Assembly (NCBI GenBank): GCA_031258755.1
Contig: JAIRMK010000081.1
Location: 1 to 17,963, forward strand
Reading direction: 5' to 3'
DNA length: 17,963 nt
Origin: Prevotellaceae bacterium
GTDB lineage: Bacteria; Bacteroidota; Bacteroidia; Bacteroidales; UBA932
The notes under the pieces were generated by a model that worked only from the letters and a program-made list of their open reading frames with translations, ran no database searches and was not told the DNA's origin. The translations under genes were made by a program, and so were the position numbers. This document shows positions 8,528 through 16,349 of the stretch, piece after piece; positions within the stretch are counted from its first letter, which is position 1; each line of letters begins with the position of its first letter.

Positions 8528-11500
8528 TTATTGAAAAAACAGGTTTACGCCGAACGACAGGATGCGTGGACGTGGATAAACGCCGCGGTCGAGGCCTACA
8601 CTAAGTACGCCGCCACCTATTTCGGGGTCATAGCCTCTGTATTTGGTGAAAGTATATAGATTACTGACTGCACCGAATATCCGTATCTTTTGAATATAGT
8701 AATGGGGCGGCACTTTTACCGTGTAGCCTAAAGTAACGTTGCGAATACGCCAGAAACTGCCGTCCATCACATAAAAGTCGGAAGGACGCGACCACGACTG
8801 GTTAAGGTCATTTTGCGTTACACGCGGGATGGTATTGGATGTCCCTTCGCCATGCCATCTGTCGAGCACCCATGAACCGTAATTACTCATGGGTAAATCC
8901 ACGCGGCGCAGCACACTGAATATTTGCGATCCGGCAGTGCCGCTGGTATTGACAATCAAATCGAAATTTGCATAGTTCACATTCAGATTGAGCCCGAATA
9001 TTGCAGTAGGATATGGGTTCCCTATGTTCGTGCGGTCATTGTCATCAATTACACCGTTGTTGTCGTTATCGCGAAATCTGAAATCGCCGGGTTTGGCATT
9101 CGGTTGAATTAACGACACCACGCCCGTTTCGGGATTTGTATAGGTGTAGCTGTTTATCTCATCCCAATTTTGAAATATTCCTTCGGTTTGATAACCTCTG
9201 AAATAGGCCATCGGATGTCCTTCTTCCATTCGTGTAATAGAGCCACTGAATCCTTGAACAGTTGTGCCGTCCACAAATTTTGTGTATGAGCCCACATACG
9301 TCACTTCGTTTTTATTAAACGCGATGTTCCCATCCACACCAATGGACACTTTCCCGATATTTTTATTGTAGGAAGCCGCAATTTCTATCCCGCTATTGCG
9401 CACAGTGCCTGCATTCATCACCGGAAAATCATTCCCCAAAAATAATGGGATGGGGGATGTGACCAATAATGCTTTTGTGGTTTTGATGTAGTAATCTACA
9501 GTCAGTGATAAATTATTGAAAACCGTGGCATCCAGTCCGACATTAAATTGCTCGCTGGCCTCCCATTGTAAGTCGGGATTGGGCACTCTTACCGGTGCTG
9601 CACCTACGCTCAAAGCGTCGGTGTTCAGCTGGCTTCCGAAAGGATAGCCCAAACCGTAGGTAGATATTGTAGAAAGGTATCTGAAATTAGAAATATTCTC
9701 ATTTCCGTTTTGTCCCCAACTTGCGCGTAATTTCAGTATGTTCAACAGGTCGGTTGCCGATTGCATAAATTCTTCGTTACTCATATTCCATCCGACCGAC
9801 ACGGAAGGAAACGTGGCAAAACGATGGTTTGTGCCAAAACGTGAAGACCCGTCCCGCCGGATTGTAGCGGTCATCATGTAGCGGTTGTCGTATGCGTAAT
9901 TTGCCCGTGCAAAAAATGACAATACCGCTGAAGGGTCCGATACACCGCCCGATACGCCCGGGTTGATTGCTCTCGCCATGGACAGATAGGCATAATCGGC
10001 ATTGTCAATAAGCAAATCATTCCGGTTACCGGAAATAAACGTTCCGGAACGCTGAATTAATTCTGTTCCCACCATGGCAGACACATCGTGTTTGTCATAG
10101 GTATGCGCCCATGATAGCAACGCTTCAAAATTCAAATTCCGGTATTCGTCCATCGCTTGACTTGCACCGTTGTCTGTAGTATTCCCCGTGGTAGAATTCA
10201 GCTTGTACAGGGGCGTATAGCCGTATGAGCCGTTCCACGTAATATCCACGCCGGCTGTTCCGCGAAATTTAAAGTCGTTTAAGAATTTCAATTCGGCATA
10301 CGTGTTGCCTTTGACCGTTGTATAATAAGAACGGCCGTGCGAGAAGAAGATGCGTGCCACAGGATTGACCACTTCTTGCGAAACATAGCGCGAAACGCCG
10401 AAACCGCCATATAGCGGGTCGGTCTGGTAACTGTCGTAAACCGGTGTGAGCGGATCCATGTTCAATGCGCCTACCAGCGGGCCGGCGACATTGCTGTTTT
10501 GTGTTACCGACTGGCGCTCAATGCGCGACACGACGATCGTTTCGCCAACGGTTAGAATATTATCTTTAAGGAATTTTTGCTCCGCATTCAGAGAGCCCGT
10601 GTAGCGTTTGAAATTCGATTTGCCTTTCGCCAAAATACCATCCTGGTCAAAGTAGGAAAACGAAGCGTTATAGACAGAATGTGACGAGCCGCCGCTGAAT
10701 GTCAGGTTGTGTTGCATAGTGGGCGCATTTCGATACAGTAAGGCCTCTTGCCAGTCCGTTCCTTTGTTGAAGGAATTGATCTGTTCCTGTGTAAATGGAG
10801 CCGGATTGCCACCATTTATTGCCGCTTCGTTTTGAATAATGGCATATTCTTTTGCATTCAGTACATCAATTTTCCGCTGGATGTTCTGAATACCATACGA
10901 GAAATTATACGACACGTAAGCATTCCCCTCACTTCCCTTTTTTGTGGTAATAAGCACTACACCATTTCCGCCGCGTGCACCATAGATGGCCGATGCCGCG
11001 GCATCTTTCAGTATCTCGATGGATTCAATATCGGCGGTGTTCAGGTATTCCAAACCGCCTACCGTCATGCCATCTACGATGTAAATTGGCTGTGCGTCGC
11101 CATTTGTTCCAACACCGCGAATACGAATGTCAATACCAGCGCCGGGCTGGCCGCTATTGGAGATAATTTGTACACCCGCTGTCTTGCCTGCTAAAGCATC
11201 GTCGGCGCGCATAATGCCGACCTGCTCCAACGACGAGCCTTTGACGGAAGAAATGGCCCCGGTAACCAAACTTTTTTTCATGGTACCGTATCCCACGACA
11301 ACTACTTCTTCTAATGTGTGGGTGTCTTCCGTAAGCAGTATGTTTAAAATGTTTTGGTTCCCGACGGTAATTTCCTGTGTGACAAATCCAAGAAAGGAAA
11401 TTTGCAGGATAGATTTATGTCCGGTTACTTTTATGGTGAATTTTCCGTCTATATCCGTTGTCGTTGCATTGCGTGTGCCTTTTTCGAGCACATGGGCGCC

Positions 11501-11875
11501 GGGTACAGGCTCGCCGTTGACGTCTTTTACCGTCCCTGAAACAGGTGTTGCAACATACGCTGTTTCCGATACAAGTTTACTCAGAATGATGTAGTCCTTC
11601 TCAAATTCGTAGTGAATACCGGTGCCGGTAAACGCTTGTGTCAACAAATCGGATACGCTTCCTTTAGCTGCAGAAAGCGTAATTTCTTTTTTGACGTCGA
11701 TTTCACGGTTGCTGAAAATAATCAGGTAATTGGTTTGCGCTTCGATTTCTTTCAACAACTGTTCAATCGGCAGCTTGTCTGTTGGTAAACGAATTTCTGT
11801 ATTTTGCGCGCCGGCCTCAATGGTTGTTAGCATCAGTGCAACTCCGGCAAGTGCCTGGAAAAAAGATAATTTCAT
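8528..11875 (-). CDS. SusC-like TonB-dependent transporter with STN signalling domain
   Basis: Outer-membrane channel that imports glycan fragments using energy from TonB. Its 1115 residues contain, in order, a signal peptide (cleavage near AGA-QN), an STN/secretin-like domain (about 25-100), a CarboxypepD_reg-like beta-sandwich (about 110-185, with NGEPVPGAHV and GKFTI), the TonB box EEVVVVGYGT at 189-198, a plug domain (about 200-320, with IYIVDG and IYGARGGNGVVLITTKKG), and the beta-barrel to the C-terminus, which ends in Phe-Gln. The STN domain marks it as a transducer: in such systems it contacts a FecR anti-sigma factor. FecR is encoded just upstream, 46 bases away. I see no housekeeping-type -7 box in that gap, so it is probably transcribed through from fecR or from a sigma-specific promoter I cannot define. 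Confidence 0.97.
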   Translation of the reverse strand: MKLSFFQALAGVALMLTTIEAGAQNTEIRLPTDKLPIEQLLKEIEAQTNYLIIFSNREIDVKKEITLSAAKGSVSDLLTQAFTGTGIHYEFEKDYIILSKLVSETAYVATPVSGTVKDVNGEPVPGAHVLEKGTRNATTTDIDGKFTIKVTGHKSILQISFLGFVTQEITVGNQNILNILLTEDTHTLEEVVVVGYGTMKKSLVTGAISSVKGSSLEQVGIMRADDALAGKTAGVQIISNSGQPGAGIDIRIRGVGTNGDAQPIYIVDGMTVGGLEYLNTADIESIEILKDAAASAIYGARGGNGVVLITTKKGSEGNAYVSYNFSYGIQNIQRKIDVLNAKEYAIIQNEAAINGGNPAPFTQEQINSFNKGTDWQEALLYRNAPTMQHNLTFSGGSSHSVYNASFSYFDQDGILAKGKSNFKRYTGSLNAEQKFLKDNILTVGETIVVSRIERQSVTQNSNVAGPLVGALNMDPLTPVYDSYQTDPLYGGFGVSRYVSQEVVNPVARIFFSHGRSYYTTVKGNTYAELKFLNDFKFRGTAGVDITWNGSYGYTPLYKLNSTTGNTTDNGASQAMDEYRNLNFEALLSWAHTYDKHDVSAMVGTELIQRSGTFISGNRNDLLIDNADYAYLSMARAINPGVSGGVSDPSAVLSFFARANYAYDNRYMMTATIRRDGSSRFGTNHRFATFPSVSVGWNMSNEEFMQSATDLLNILKLRASWGQNGNENISNFRYLSTISTYGLGYPFGSQLNTDALSVGAAPVRVPNPDLQWEASEQFNVGLDATVFNNLSLTVDYYIKTTKALLVTSPIPLFLGNDFPVMNAGTVRNSGIEIAASYNKNIGKVSIGVDGNIAFNKNEVTYVGSYTKFVDGTTVQGFSGSITRMEEGHPMAYFRGYQTEGIFQNWDEINSYTYTNPETGVVSLIQPNAKPGDFRFRDNDNNGVIDDNDRTNIGNPYPTAIFGLNLNVNYANFDLIVNTSGTAGSQIFSVLRRVDLPMSNYGSWVLDRWHGEGTSNTIPRVTQNDLNQSWSRPSDFYVMDGSFWRIRNVTLGYTVKVPPHYYIQKIRIFGAVSNLYTFTKYRGYDPEIGGGVLSVGLDRGVYPRPRILSFGVNLFFQ

Positions 11876-11921
11876 AATTTTGTCATTTTTTGGTTGGTTT
11901 TTTAATGGTGAAGTATTGTTT

Positions 11922-12872
11922 TTATTCTTTTAATATAATGTAGTCGTCTTTCTTGATAATTTTGAACGGATATATTTTCCTAATCATCTGTAACGCCACG
12001 TCCAGCCCGTCCTGTTGCCGGAATTTGATGGTGTATTCGTGATCAAGGATAGATAACTTTTCTACCCGGATAGGCACATTATAGTAACGTTCCAATTTAC
12101 AGATGATGTTGCGTAGCGGTTCATTAGTAAAACTGTAGATACCGTCTTTCCATAGAAAATAGTCGGGATCGGTAATATGTCGCATATCCATGTGTCCATT
12201 TATACAAAGTAACTGTTCGCCGGGTTGGAGGACAACTTCTTGCCCTGTGCTATTGCCCATTTTTACACGGCCTCTGATGAGCGATACACTTGTATAATCT
12301 GTTTCGTCATAACTGTGGACGTTGAACGTGGTGCCCAGTACGGTCACCTTGTAATCTTTTGTCGATACGGTAAATGGGTGTGCATCGTCGTGCTTGACCT
12401 CAAAAAAGGCTTCGCCGTTCAGCAACACGTTGCGCTCCTTGCCTGCAAAATGGGAAGGATAGCGTAATGACGATTGTGCATTGAGCCATACCACTGTACT
12501 GTCGTCCAGTATCAGGCGGGCGCGTTGGCCTGCCGGCACAAACATTTCGTGCATCGAAACCTTTTGCATTGGCCGCGATGCGATGTCCCATGTAAAGATA
12601 ATCAGTATAGCTACTGAAGCGGCATAAGCGGTGGTTTTCCACAATATTCGACGCACGATTTTGTGTCGTCTCAACAGTACAAAGCGGCGGAATCCTGTGA
12701 CCCCGCTTTGTCGGTCCTCAGCAGCAGGAATCAAGTGCATCAGGGAATACGTATTCTGGAAATCGATGAGTTGTTGTTTCAACTGTTTATCTGCTTCTGT
12801 TTGACGCAAGAACTCCATCCGTTCCCGTCCGGACATTTTCCCGTTAAAATACCGTATTAATGTTTCGTCCAT
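11922..12872 (-). CDS. FecR-family anti-sigma factor
   Basis: Inner-membrane regulator of 316 residues that should hold the neighbouring ECF sigma factor inactive until SusC signals. Residues 1-75 form the cytoplasmic sigma-binding region, opening with LIRYFNGKMSGRERMEF, a typical Bacteroidota anti-sigma N-terminus. A single transmembrane helix lies at about 81-95 (AYAASVAILIIFTW), after a basic stretch (RRHKIVRR). The periplasmic FecR domain (about 105-205) has VPAGQRARLILDDSTVVWLN and GEAFFEVKHDDAHPFTV. The C-terminal DUF4974 domain (about 240-316) is expected to meet the STN domain of SusC. The gene starts 107 bases after the sigma factor, with a probable weak terminator between them, so the two may not be transcribed at equal levels. 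Confidence 0.95.
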   Translation of the reverse strand: MDETLIRYFNGKMSGRERMEFLRQTEADKQLKQQLIDFQNTYSLMHLIPAAEDRQSGVTGFRRFVLLRRHKIVRRILWKTTAYAASVAILIIFTWDIASRPMQKVSMHEMFVPAGQRARLILDDSTVVWLNAQSSLRYPSHFAGKERNVLLNGEAFFEVKHDDAHPFTVSTKDYKVTVLGTTFNVHSYDETDYTSVSLIRGRVKMGNSTGQEVVLQPGEQLLCINGHMDMRHITDPDYFLWKDGIYSFTNEPLRNIICKLERYYNVPIRVEKLSILDHEYTIKFRQQDGLDVALQMIRKIYPFKIIKKDDYIILKE

Positions 12873-12961
12873 GTTTTAATATTACGTTTATATATTATAG
12901 ACGGATGAACAGACAAAAACCTTGAAAAGAAAATGAAAAAAAACAGGAGTGGTTAAGTGTC

Positions 12962-12989
12962 AATAAAATTAAAAACCTGTCAAAACAGG
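12962..12989 (-). terminator. Probable weak intrinsic terminator after the ECF sigma gene
   Basis: On the minus strand the sequence forms a perfect 5-bp stem, CCTGT and ACAGG, with the 4-base loop TTTG, followed at once by TTTTTAATTTT. The sigma gene's TGA stop (12980-12982) lies at the loop and 3' arm. The stem is short, so termination would be partial, acting more as an attenuator between sigma and fecR. Confidence 0.45.
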
Positions 12990-13537
12990 AATAGCAGTAA
13001 CGGTAGATAATTTTTTAGTTCTGTACGCAATTTTTTATAAGCAATATTCATTTGTGTTTCCACCGTATGAATAGAAATATTCAGTTCTCTGGCGATGTCC
13101 TTTTGTTTTTCTCCTTTGATGCGGCTTTTGATAAAAATTTCGCGGCACTTTTCTGGAAGTGTTGCAATAGCTTTAAATAACACGGTTTCGATGTCTTTTT
13201 CCGAAAAAATGCTTTGGTCAAAGGCTTCCAGCGAATTGAATTTCATTCTCAGCATGATCCGTTGCTCTTCCTGCAATTTGTTTTTGGTTTCTTTCACTAC
13301 CACCTGGTGCCGCAGATAGTCTAAACAACGGTTTTTCACGGCCGTAAACAAGAATGCGATGAGATTAACCGGCATGGAAAGTATTTCTTTTTTTTCCCAT
13401 AGTTCGAGAAATACACCCTGTACAATGTTTTCAGCTTCTTCGCCTGACAGCACATACTCCTTGGCAAACCGCTTCATTTTAGCAAAATGAGCGATATAGA
13501 TCTTTTCAAAATCAATATGTTCAGTATGTTGTTTCAA
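12980..13537 (-). CDS. ECF-type RNA polymerase sigma factor (sigma-70 family)
   Basis: Sigma factor of 185 residues predicted to direct RNA polymerase to promoters of this PUL when freed from FecR. The sigma-2 region (about 10-78) begins FEKIYIAHFAKMKRFAKEYV and includes AENIVQGVFLELWE, the -10 recognition helix region, and FLFTAVKNRCLDYLR. The sigma-4 region (about 115-175) has TLPEKCREIFIKSRIKGEKQ, then ARELNISIHTVETQMNIAYKKLR, a helix-turn-helix for the -35 element. There is no ATG at the natural start. The frame opens at TTG 13537, nine residues before the conserved FEK; the first internal ATG, at Met21, would remove part of sigma-2, and upstream in-frame sequence has no ATG before a stop. 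TTG is therefore the best start and may lower expression. Only a mismatched -7-like box (TAACTTCG, minus strand 13565-13572) is visible upstream. Confidence 0.93.
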   Translation of the reverse strand: MKQHTEHIDFEKIYIAHFAKMKRFAKEYVLSGEEAENIVQGVFLELWEKKEILSMPVNLIAFLFTAVKNRCLDYLRHQVVVKETKNKLQEEQRIMLRMKFNSLEAFDQSIFSEKDIETVLFKAIATLPEKCREIFIKSRIKGEKQKDIARELNISIHTVETQMNIAYKKLRTELKNYLPLLLFLF

Positions 13538-13588
13538 TGCTATAAAATAGCCGTTTAATATTTGCGAAGTTATAAAAAATTTTTAATC

Positions 13589-13608
13589 AATCACCCCATT
13601 ACAATTTT
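13589..13608 (-). repeat. Imperfect inverted repeat, right copy
   Basis: Read on the minus strand this is AAAATTGTAATGGGGTGATT, 17 of 20 positions identical to plus-strand 204-223. It fills part of the 71-base gap between the LytTR stop and the sigma-factor start. It could instead be part of a regulatory site for the sigma gene, or chance. Confidence 0.2.
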
Positions 13609-14457
13609 TTATGCCGAATAGGCCGTAAACCAGTTGGTGATTTTTTTGTTGTAGCGCTCCGAAACGGGAATGTCGGGCACACGCTCAATGCCGAATTCCA
13701 TGTAAATGCCGTCTTTTTGCCGACGAATTACTTTCACTGCTTCCAGATTTACAATATAGGACCGGTGGCTGCGAATGACATTCGTATTGGCCAAGTACGT
13801 TTCAATATTCTTTAGTGAATTTCGTACTACCAATTTTGTGGGCGCTTCCTTGTTCAGATACCAAATTTCCACGTAATTGTCGGCCGATTCGATGTAGAGC
13901 AGGTTCTCTTTGGTTAGCGACAGGCGCAACTCTCCTTTTTCGTCATGAAAGGAATAGATGTTTTGCTTGCCGGCATTTACCGCTCGTTCTTCTTCTATTT
14001 GGCTTAGCTTTCTTTCTTTGTCCTTGTAGGCAAAGTACAGATGCAGCACCGCATAAGGCAGTAATAACACTAAAGAAGTATTGATTAGTGATTCCCTGAA
14101 TATTCCTAAATAGTCGCGTTCAGGATTTAAGTAGGCCGTATAAACAGTGAAAAACAACGCCATAAAAAATATTTCCAGCAGCACCCACAGTATGTAACCC
14201 CCAAGCCCTATCTCATGATTCCGTCCCCAATAATACATCACCATACGGCTGATTACAACCACCAATACGCCGGTTAAAATAATAAGACTGGAATATATCA
14301 GAAATTTGAACTCCGACACGTTGTACCAATTGAAAGAACTGAAAGGTTTATAAATATTAATAAAGACCAGGGCGAACAATGCGGTAAAGACAACCAACCT
14401 GATTATATTTGTTTTTGCATACACGTAAGTGGGCATTTTTTGTTCGAATATATTCAT
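13609..14457 (-). CDS. Membrane-anchored LytTR-domain transcription regulator
   Basis: A 282-residue DNA-binding regulator. The preferred start is the ATG at 14457, because AAGGAG lies just before it and a -7 promoter box lies about 24 bases upstream. A longer reading from 14568 would overlap the preceding gene. Four hydrophobic helices (about 19-35, 51-71, 85-108, 122-144) form an N-terminal membrane domain, followed by a charged linker (KDKERKLSQIEEERA). The C-terminal LytTR domain (about 175-275) has the signatures LLYIESADNYVEIWY, NSLKNIETYL, IRSHRSYIVNLEAVK and IPVSERY. There is no response-regulator receiver domain, so the signal probably arrives through the membrane part. It precedes the PUL in the same orientation but ends 71 bases before the sigma gene. 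A link with the PUL is possible but not shown. Confidence 0.88.
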   Translation of the reverse strand: MNIFEQKMPTYVYAKTNIIRLVVFTALFALVFINIYKPFSSFNWYNVSEFKFLIYSSLIILTGVLVVVISRMVMYYWGRNHEIGLGGYILWVLLEIFFMALFFTVYTAYLNPERDYLGIFRESLINTSLVLLLPYAVLHLYFAYKDKERKLSQIEEERAVNAGKQNIYSFHDEKGELRLSLTKENLLYIESADNYVEIWYLNKEAPTKLVVRNSLKNIETYLANTNVIRSHRSYIVNLEAVKVIRRQKDGIYMEFGIERVPDIPVSERYNKKITNWFTAYSA

Positions 14458-14480
14458 TCTCCTTATTGTTAATTTCGGAG

Positions 14481-14488
14481 CAAATATA
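14481..14488 (-). promoter_or_regulatory. Putative -7 promoter box for the LytTR gene
   Basis: On the minus strand this reads TATATTTG, an exact match to the Bacteroidota -7 consensus TAnnTTTG. No TTTG box is found 19-21 bases upstream, so half of the promoter is missing. It would start transcription about 17 bases before the chosen ATG, and it lies in the 67-base gap after the helix-hairpin-helix gene. Confidence 0.45.
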
Positions 14489-14524
14489 TAAAAAATCTCA
14501 TTACCATAATTTATAAGGATGATT

Positions 14525-15235
14525 TTACGGTTCACAGTAGGGCTTGAGCCGTTGTGCCGCGTCGTCATTTAATATGTTGTTTTCCACCAGGGCGTGGAGG
14601 GTACAGGCTTGTGCCCCTTGTGTCGTACGAAAATGAACGATGCCGCGTGCGGCATAATAGCCGATGTAGGGATGTTGTCGTAAGGTCTGCTCATCGGCGG
14701 TAGCAAGATCGATTTTGATAACCATGGCAGTGTCGAGGGTGAGTTGCGGCATCCATTGTGCCAGGCGGTCAGGATCTACACCCCGAAGGTCGAGGAGTTG
14801 CTGAATGTGTGCGTAGCCGCCCAGCCGTTCGCGGTAAGTCACGATGCTGCGGGCGAAATAAGCGCCGATGCCGCGGACAAGACGGAGCGCGTTAGTGTCA
14901 GCCGTGTTAAGTTCAATAACAGGCTTGCTGAGGTTGTCGCGGGTAAAAGGAGTGTAAGTCTGTTGTGCAGCGGGTATATTGGCCGTTTTTGGTGTGGACG
15001 GGGTGCGGGTTTGCCTGGTAACTGCTGCCTGTGTCGAGGGAGATAATGGCGGGTCGGCCGCAACTGTAAGACTGTCAATCCGGCGTACAATGGCATCATA
15101 GTGAAAAGCGCCGGCAGCGGGCGGGGAAAAAAATTGAGGTGCAAAGAGTACCGTAAGCACCAACATAAATAACAATACTAACCCTAATTGCTCATTGCGT
15201 GAAAAACGCAAGAAAATAGTGAGGAATTTTTTCAT
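14525..15235 (-). CDS. Membrane-anchored tandem helix-hairpin-helix (ComEA-like) protein
   Basis: A 236-residue protein with a short cytoplasmic N-terminus, one transmembrane helix (about 17-33, LGLVLLFMLVLTVLFA), a Pro/Thr/Ala-rich linker (about 60-100), then two helix-hairpin-helix units. The first (about 106-165) has ELNTADTNALRLVRGIGAYF and RERLGGYAHIQQLLDLRGV, the classic ComEA/T2SS-type DNA-binding module with the GIG hairpin. The second (about 170-225) has KIDLATADEQTLRQHPYIGYY and is more divergent (YIGYYAA in place of GIG). The family binds double-stranded DNA without sequence specificity. ComEA homologues act in DNA uptake, but many Bacteroidota copies have no assigned role. The ATG overlaps the stop of the ORF6N gene by 4 bases (ATGA), so translation is probably coupled. 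It is more GC-rich than the PUL. Confidence 0.85.
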   Translation of the reverse strand: MKKFLTIFLRFSRNEQLGLVLLFMLVLTVLFAPQFFSPPAAGAFHYDAIVRRIDSLTVAADPPLSPSTQAAVTRQTRTPSTPKTANIPAAQQTYTPFTRDNLSKPVIELNTADTNALRLVRGIGAYFARSIVTYRERLGGYAHIQQLLDLRGVDPDRLAQWMPQLTLDTAMVIKIDLATADEQTLRQHPYIGYYAARGIVHFRTTQGAQACTLHALVENNILNDDAAQRLKPYCEP

Positions 15236-15777
15236 TGTTGCTTTTGTCTTGACGCCTGAGTAATAAAGCCAATGGGTTTTCGTGGCGGAGGAGTGGGCGT
15301 ACTTAATATTTTTGTGAGTGCTGCATATACTTCGCTGAACTGGGCATCTGTGCTCTCTTCCAATTCCTCAATCCGCTTTAATAATTCGTTATATCCGGTA
15401 GCCATTTGTCGTAAAAGGACAAAAGCACGCATGATAGCGATGTTTACTGTTATTGCTGTGGGGCTTCTGAGAACAGATGACAGCATGGCTACACCCTGTT
15501 CCGTGAAGGCAAATGGCATGTAGCGGGAGCCGCCTTTAGTGGGCTCGTTTGAGGTCACAATTTGTGACCTCAAACTGTTTTTCAATGAGTTATCTTCATT
15601 TTCGCTAAGCTCGAACATGAAGTCGGGAGGGAAGCGGTCAATGTTACGTCTCACCGCTTGTTTTAAAACTTTGGTTTCGACTTGATACAGTTCGGCAAGG
15701 TCACTGTCTAACATAATACGGCAACTTCTGACTTCATAAATCTTATTCTGAATAATTTGCAGGTCTGTAGAGCTCAT
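15232..15777 (-). CDS. ORF6N-domain DNA-binding protein
   Basis: A 181-residue protein. I chose the ATG at 15777 over an in-frame TTG at 15801, because the family usually starts shortly before LQxIQxKIYE and a strong promoter places the transcript start near 15810. The ORF6N domain covers about 5-90: LQIIQNKIYEVRSCRIMLDS, DLAELYQVETKVLKQAVRRN, RFPPDFMFELSE. The companion part follows: PFAFTEQGVAMLSSVLRSPT, then VNIAIMRAFVLLRQM. A coiled-coil-like helix (about 128-155) and a basic tail with a Pro-rich stretch end the protein. ORF6N is a KilA-N-related domain first noted in phage proteins and is common in Bacteroidota chromosomes, where its function is largely unknown. It overlaps the next gene by 4 bases and heads the operon. 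Confidence 0.9.
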   Translation of the reverse strand: MSSTDLQIIQNKIYEVRSCRIMLDSDLAELYQVETKVLKQAVRRNIDRFPPDFMFELSENEDNSLKNSLRSQIVTSNEPTKGGSRYMPFAFTEQGVAMLSSVLRSPTAITVNIAIMRAFVLLRQMATGYNELLKRIEELEESTDAQFSEVYAALTKILSTPTPPPRKPIGFITQASRQKQQ

Positions 15778-15816
15778 TTTATCAGTGGTTATGGTTAACA
15801 AGAGTGGTATATGCTA

Positions 15817-15847
15817 CAAAGATAGGAATTGTTTTTATAACCTCAAA
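15817..15847 (-). promoter_or_regulatory. Bacteroidota housekeeping promoter for the ORF6N-HHH operon
   Basis: On the minus strand TTTG (15844-15847) is followed after 19 bases by TATCTTTG (15817-15824). Both boxes match the Bacteroidota primary sigma consensus (TTTG, 19-21 bases, TAnnTTTG) exactly. The predicted start of transcription near 15810 leaves about 33 bases before the ATG at 15777. Confidence 0.8.
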
Positions 15848-15923
15848 ATTTTCCGGGAACGTAACAAATAAAAAATAACCTGTCAACTTTTTTTAGGACA
15901 TGACATTTTGTTTATTTTCGTTA

Positions 15924-16316
15924 TTAACTCTTAACTAATTGGCTGCTGTACTCTTCCAGTTGTTGGCACAGCACCTCGTATTCATTCCATTTTTCCTCCA
16001 GTAAACTGCTGTTGTGTGCAATGCTGTCGATAAGGTAGAGAATCCGGATATGATGGATTTCCACCATCTTGTTGTTACCATACAGTGCAAGATAGGCACA
16101 GCGGGCCTGCTCGAGATATTGCAGCAACTGTTGGCTGTTATATTCCGAAAATTCGCACAAGGTTTTATACAACTCACGCAAACGAATACACTCAAGAATA
16201 AAGGATTCAAGCGCCAAATCTGCCTGTTGCGTCAATTTATCCACTTGCCTGTTCCTGAAATCGGAAATTAAATGAGTGAGACGCTCATGCCGTGAGTTTG
16301 CTACAGGATTTGCCAT
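15924..16316 (-). CDS. Small helical protein of unknown function
   Basis: I do not recognise this 130-residue protein. It has no signal peptide and no transmembrane helix, so it is probably cytoplasmic. It looks almost wholly alpha-helical, rich in Gln, Glu and Leu (ADLALESFILECIRLRELYK, SQQLLQYLEQARCAYLAL, KWNEYEVLCQQLEEY), and would suit a small helical bundle or coiled coil. Three Cys residues in helices have no metal-site spacing. A consensus -7 promoter box lies just upstream, and it ends 146 bases before the ORF6N start, so it is probably its own transcription unit. The coding call rests on length, the promoter, and a start codon placed about 27 bases after the predicted transcript start. 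Confidence 0.65.
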   Translation of the reverse strand: MANPVANSRHERLTHLISDFRNRQVDKLTQQADLALESFILECIRLRELYKTLCEFSEYNSQQLLQYLEQARCAYLALYGNNKMVEIHHIRILYLIDSIAHNSSLLEEKWNEYEVLCQQLEEYSSQLVKS

Positions 16317-16349
16317 GATATTGTCTTTCTTAAAGGTTTTTATTCATCA

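Noticed and set aside
10748..11194. Open frame of 148 codons on the plus strand inside susC
   Set aside because: Antisense to the SusC plug region, with no start context or family match.
11127..11594. Open frame of 155 codons on the plus strand inside susC
   Set aside because: It lies antisense to the conserved STN, carboxypeptidase-like and plug domains of SusC, and its product shows no recognisable family pattern; a chance frame.
13565..13572. TAACTTCG as a -7 box for the sigma gene (minus strand)
   Set aside because: One mismatch in the box and no TTTG at proper spacing; too weak to list as a promoter.
15883..15912. Possible terminator hairpin after the small hypothetical gene (TGTCA/TGACA arms)
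   Set aside because: Only 5 bp of stem around a 15-base loop, low GC; not convincing.
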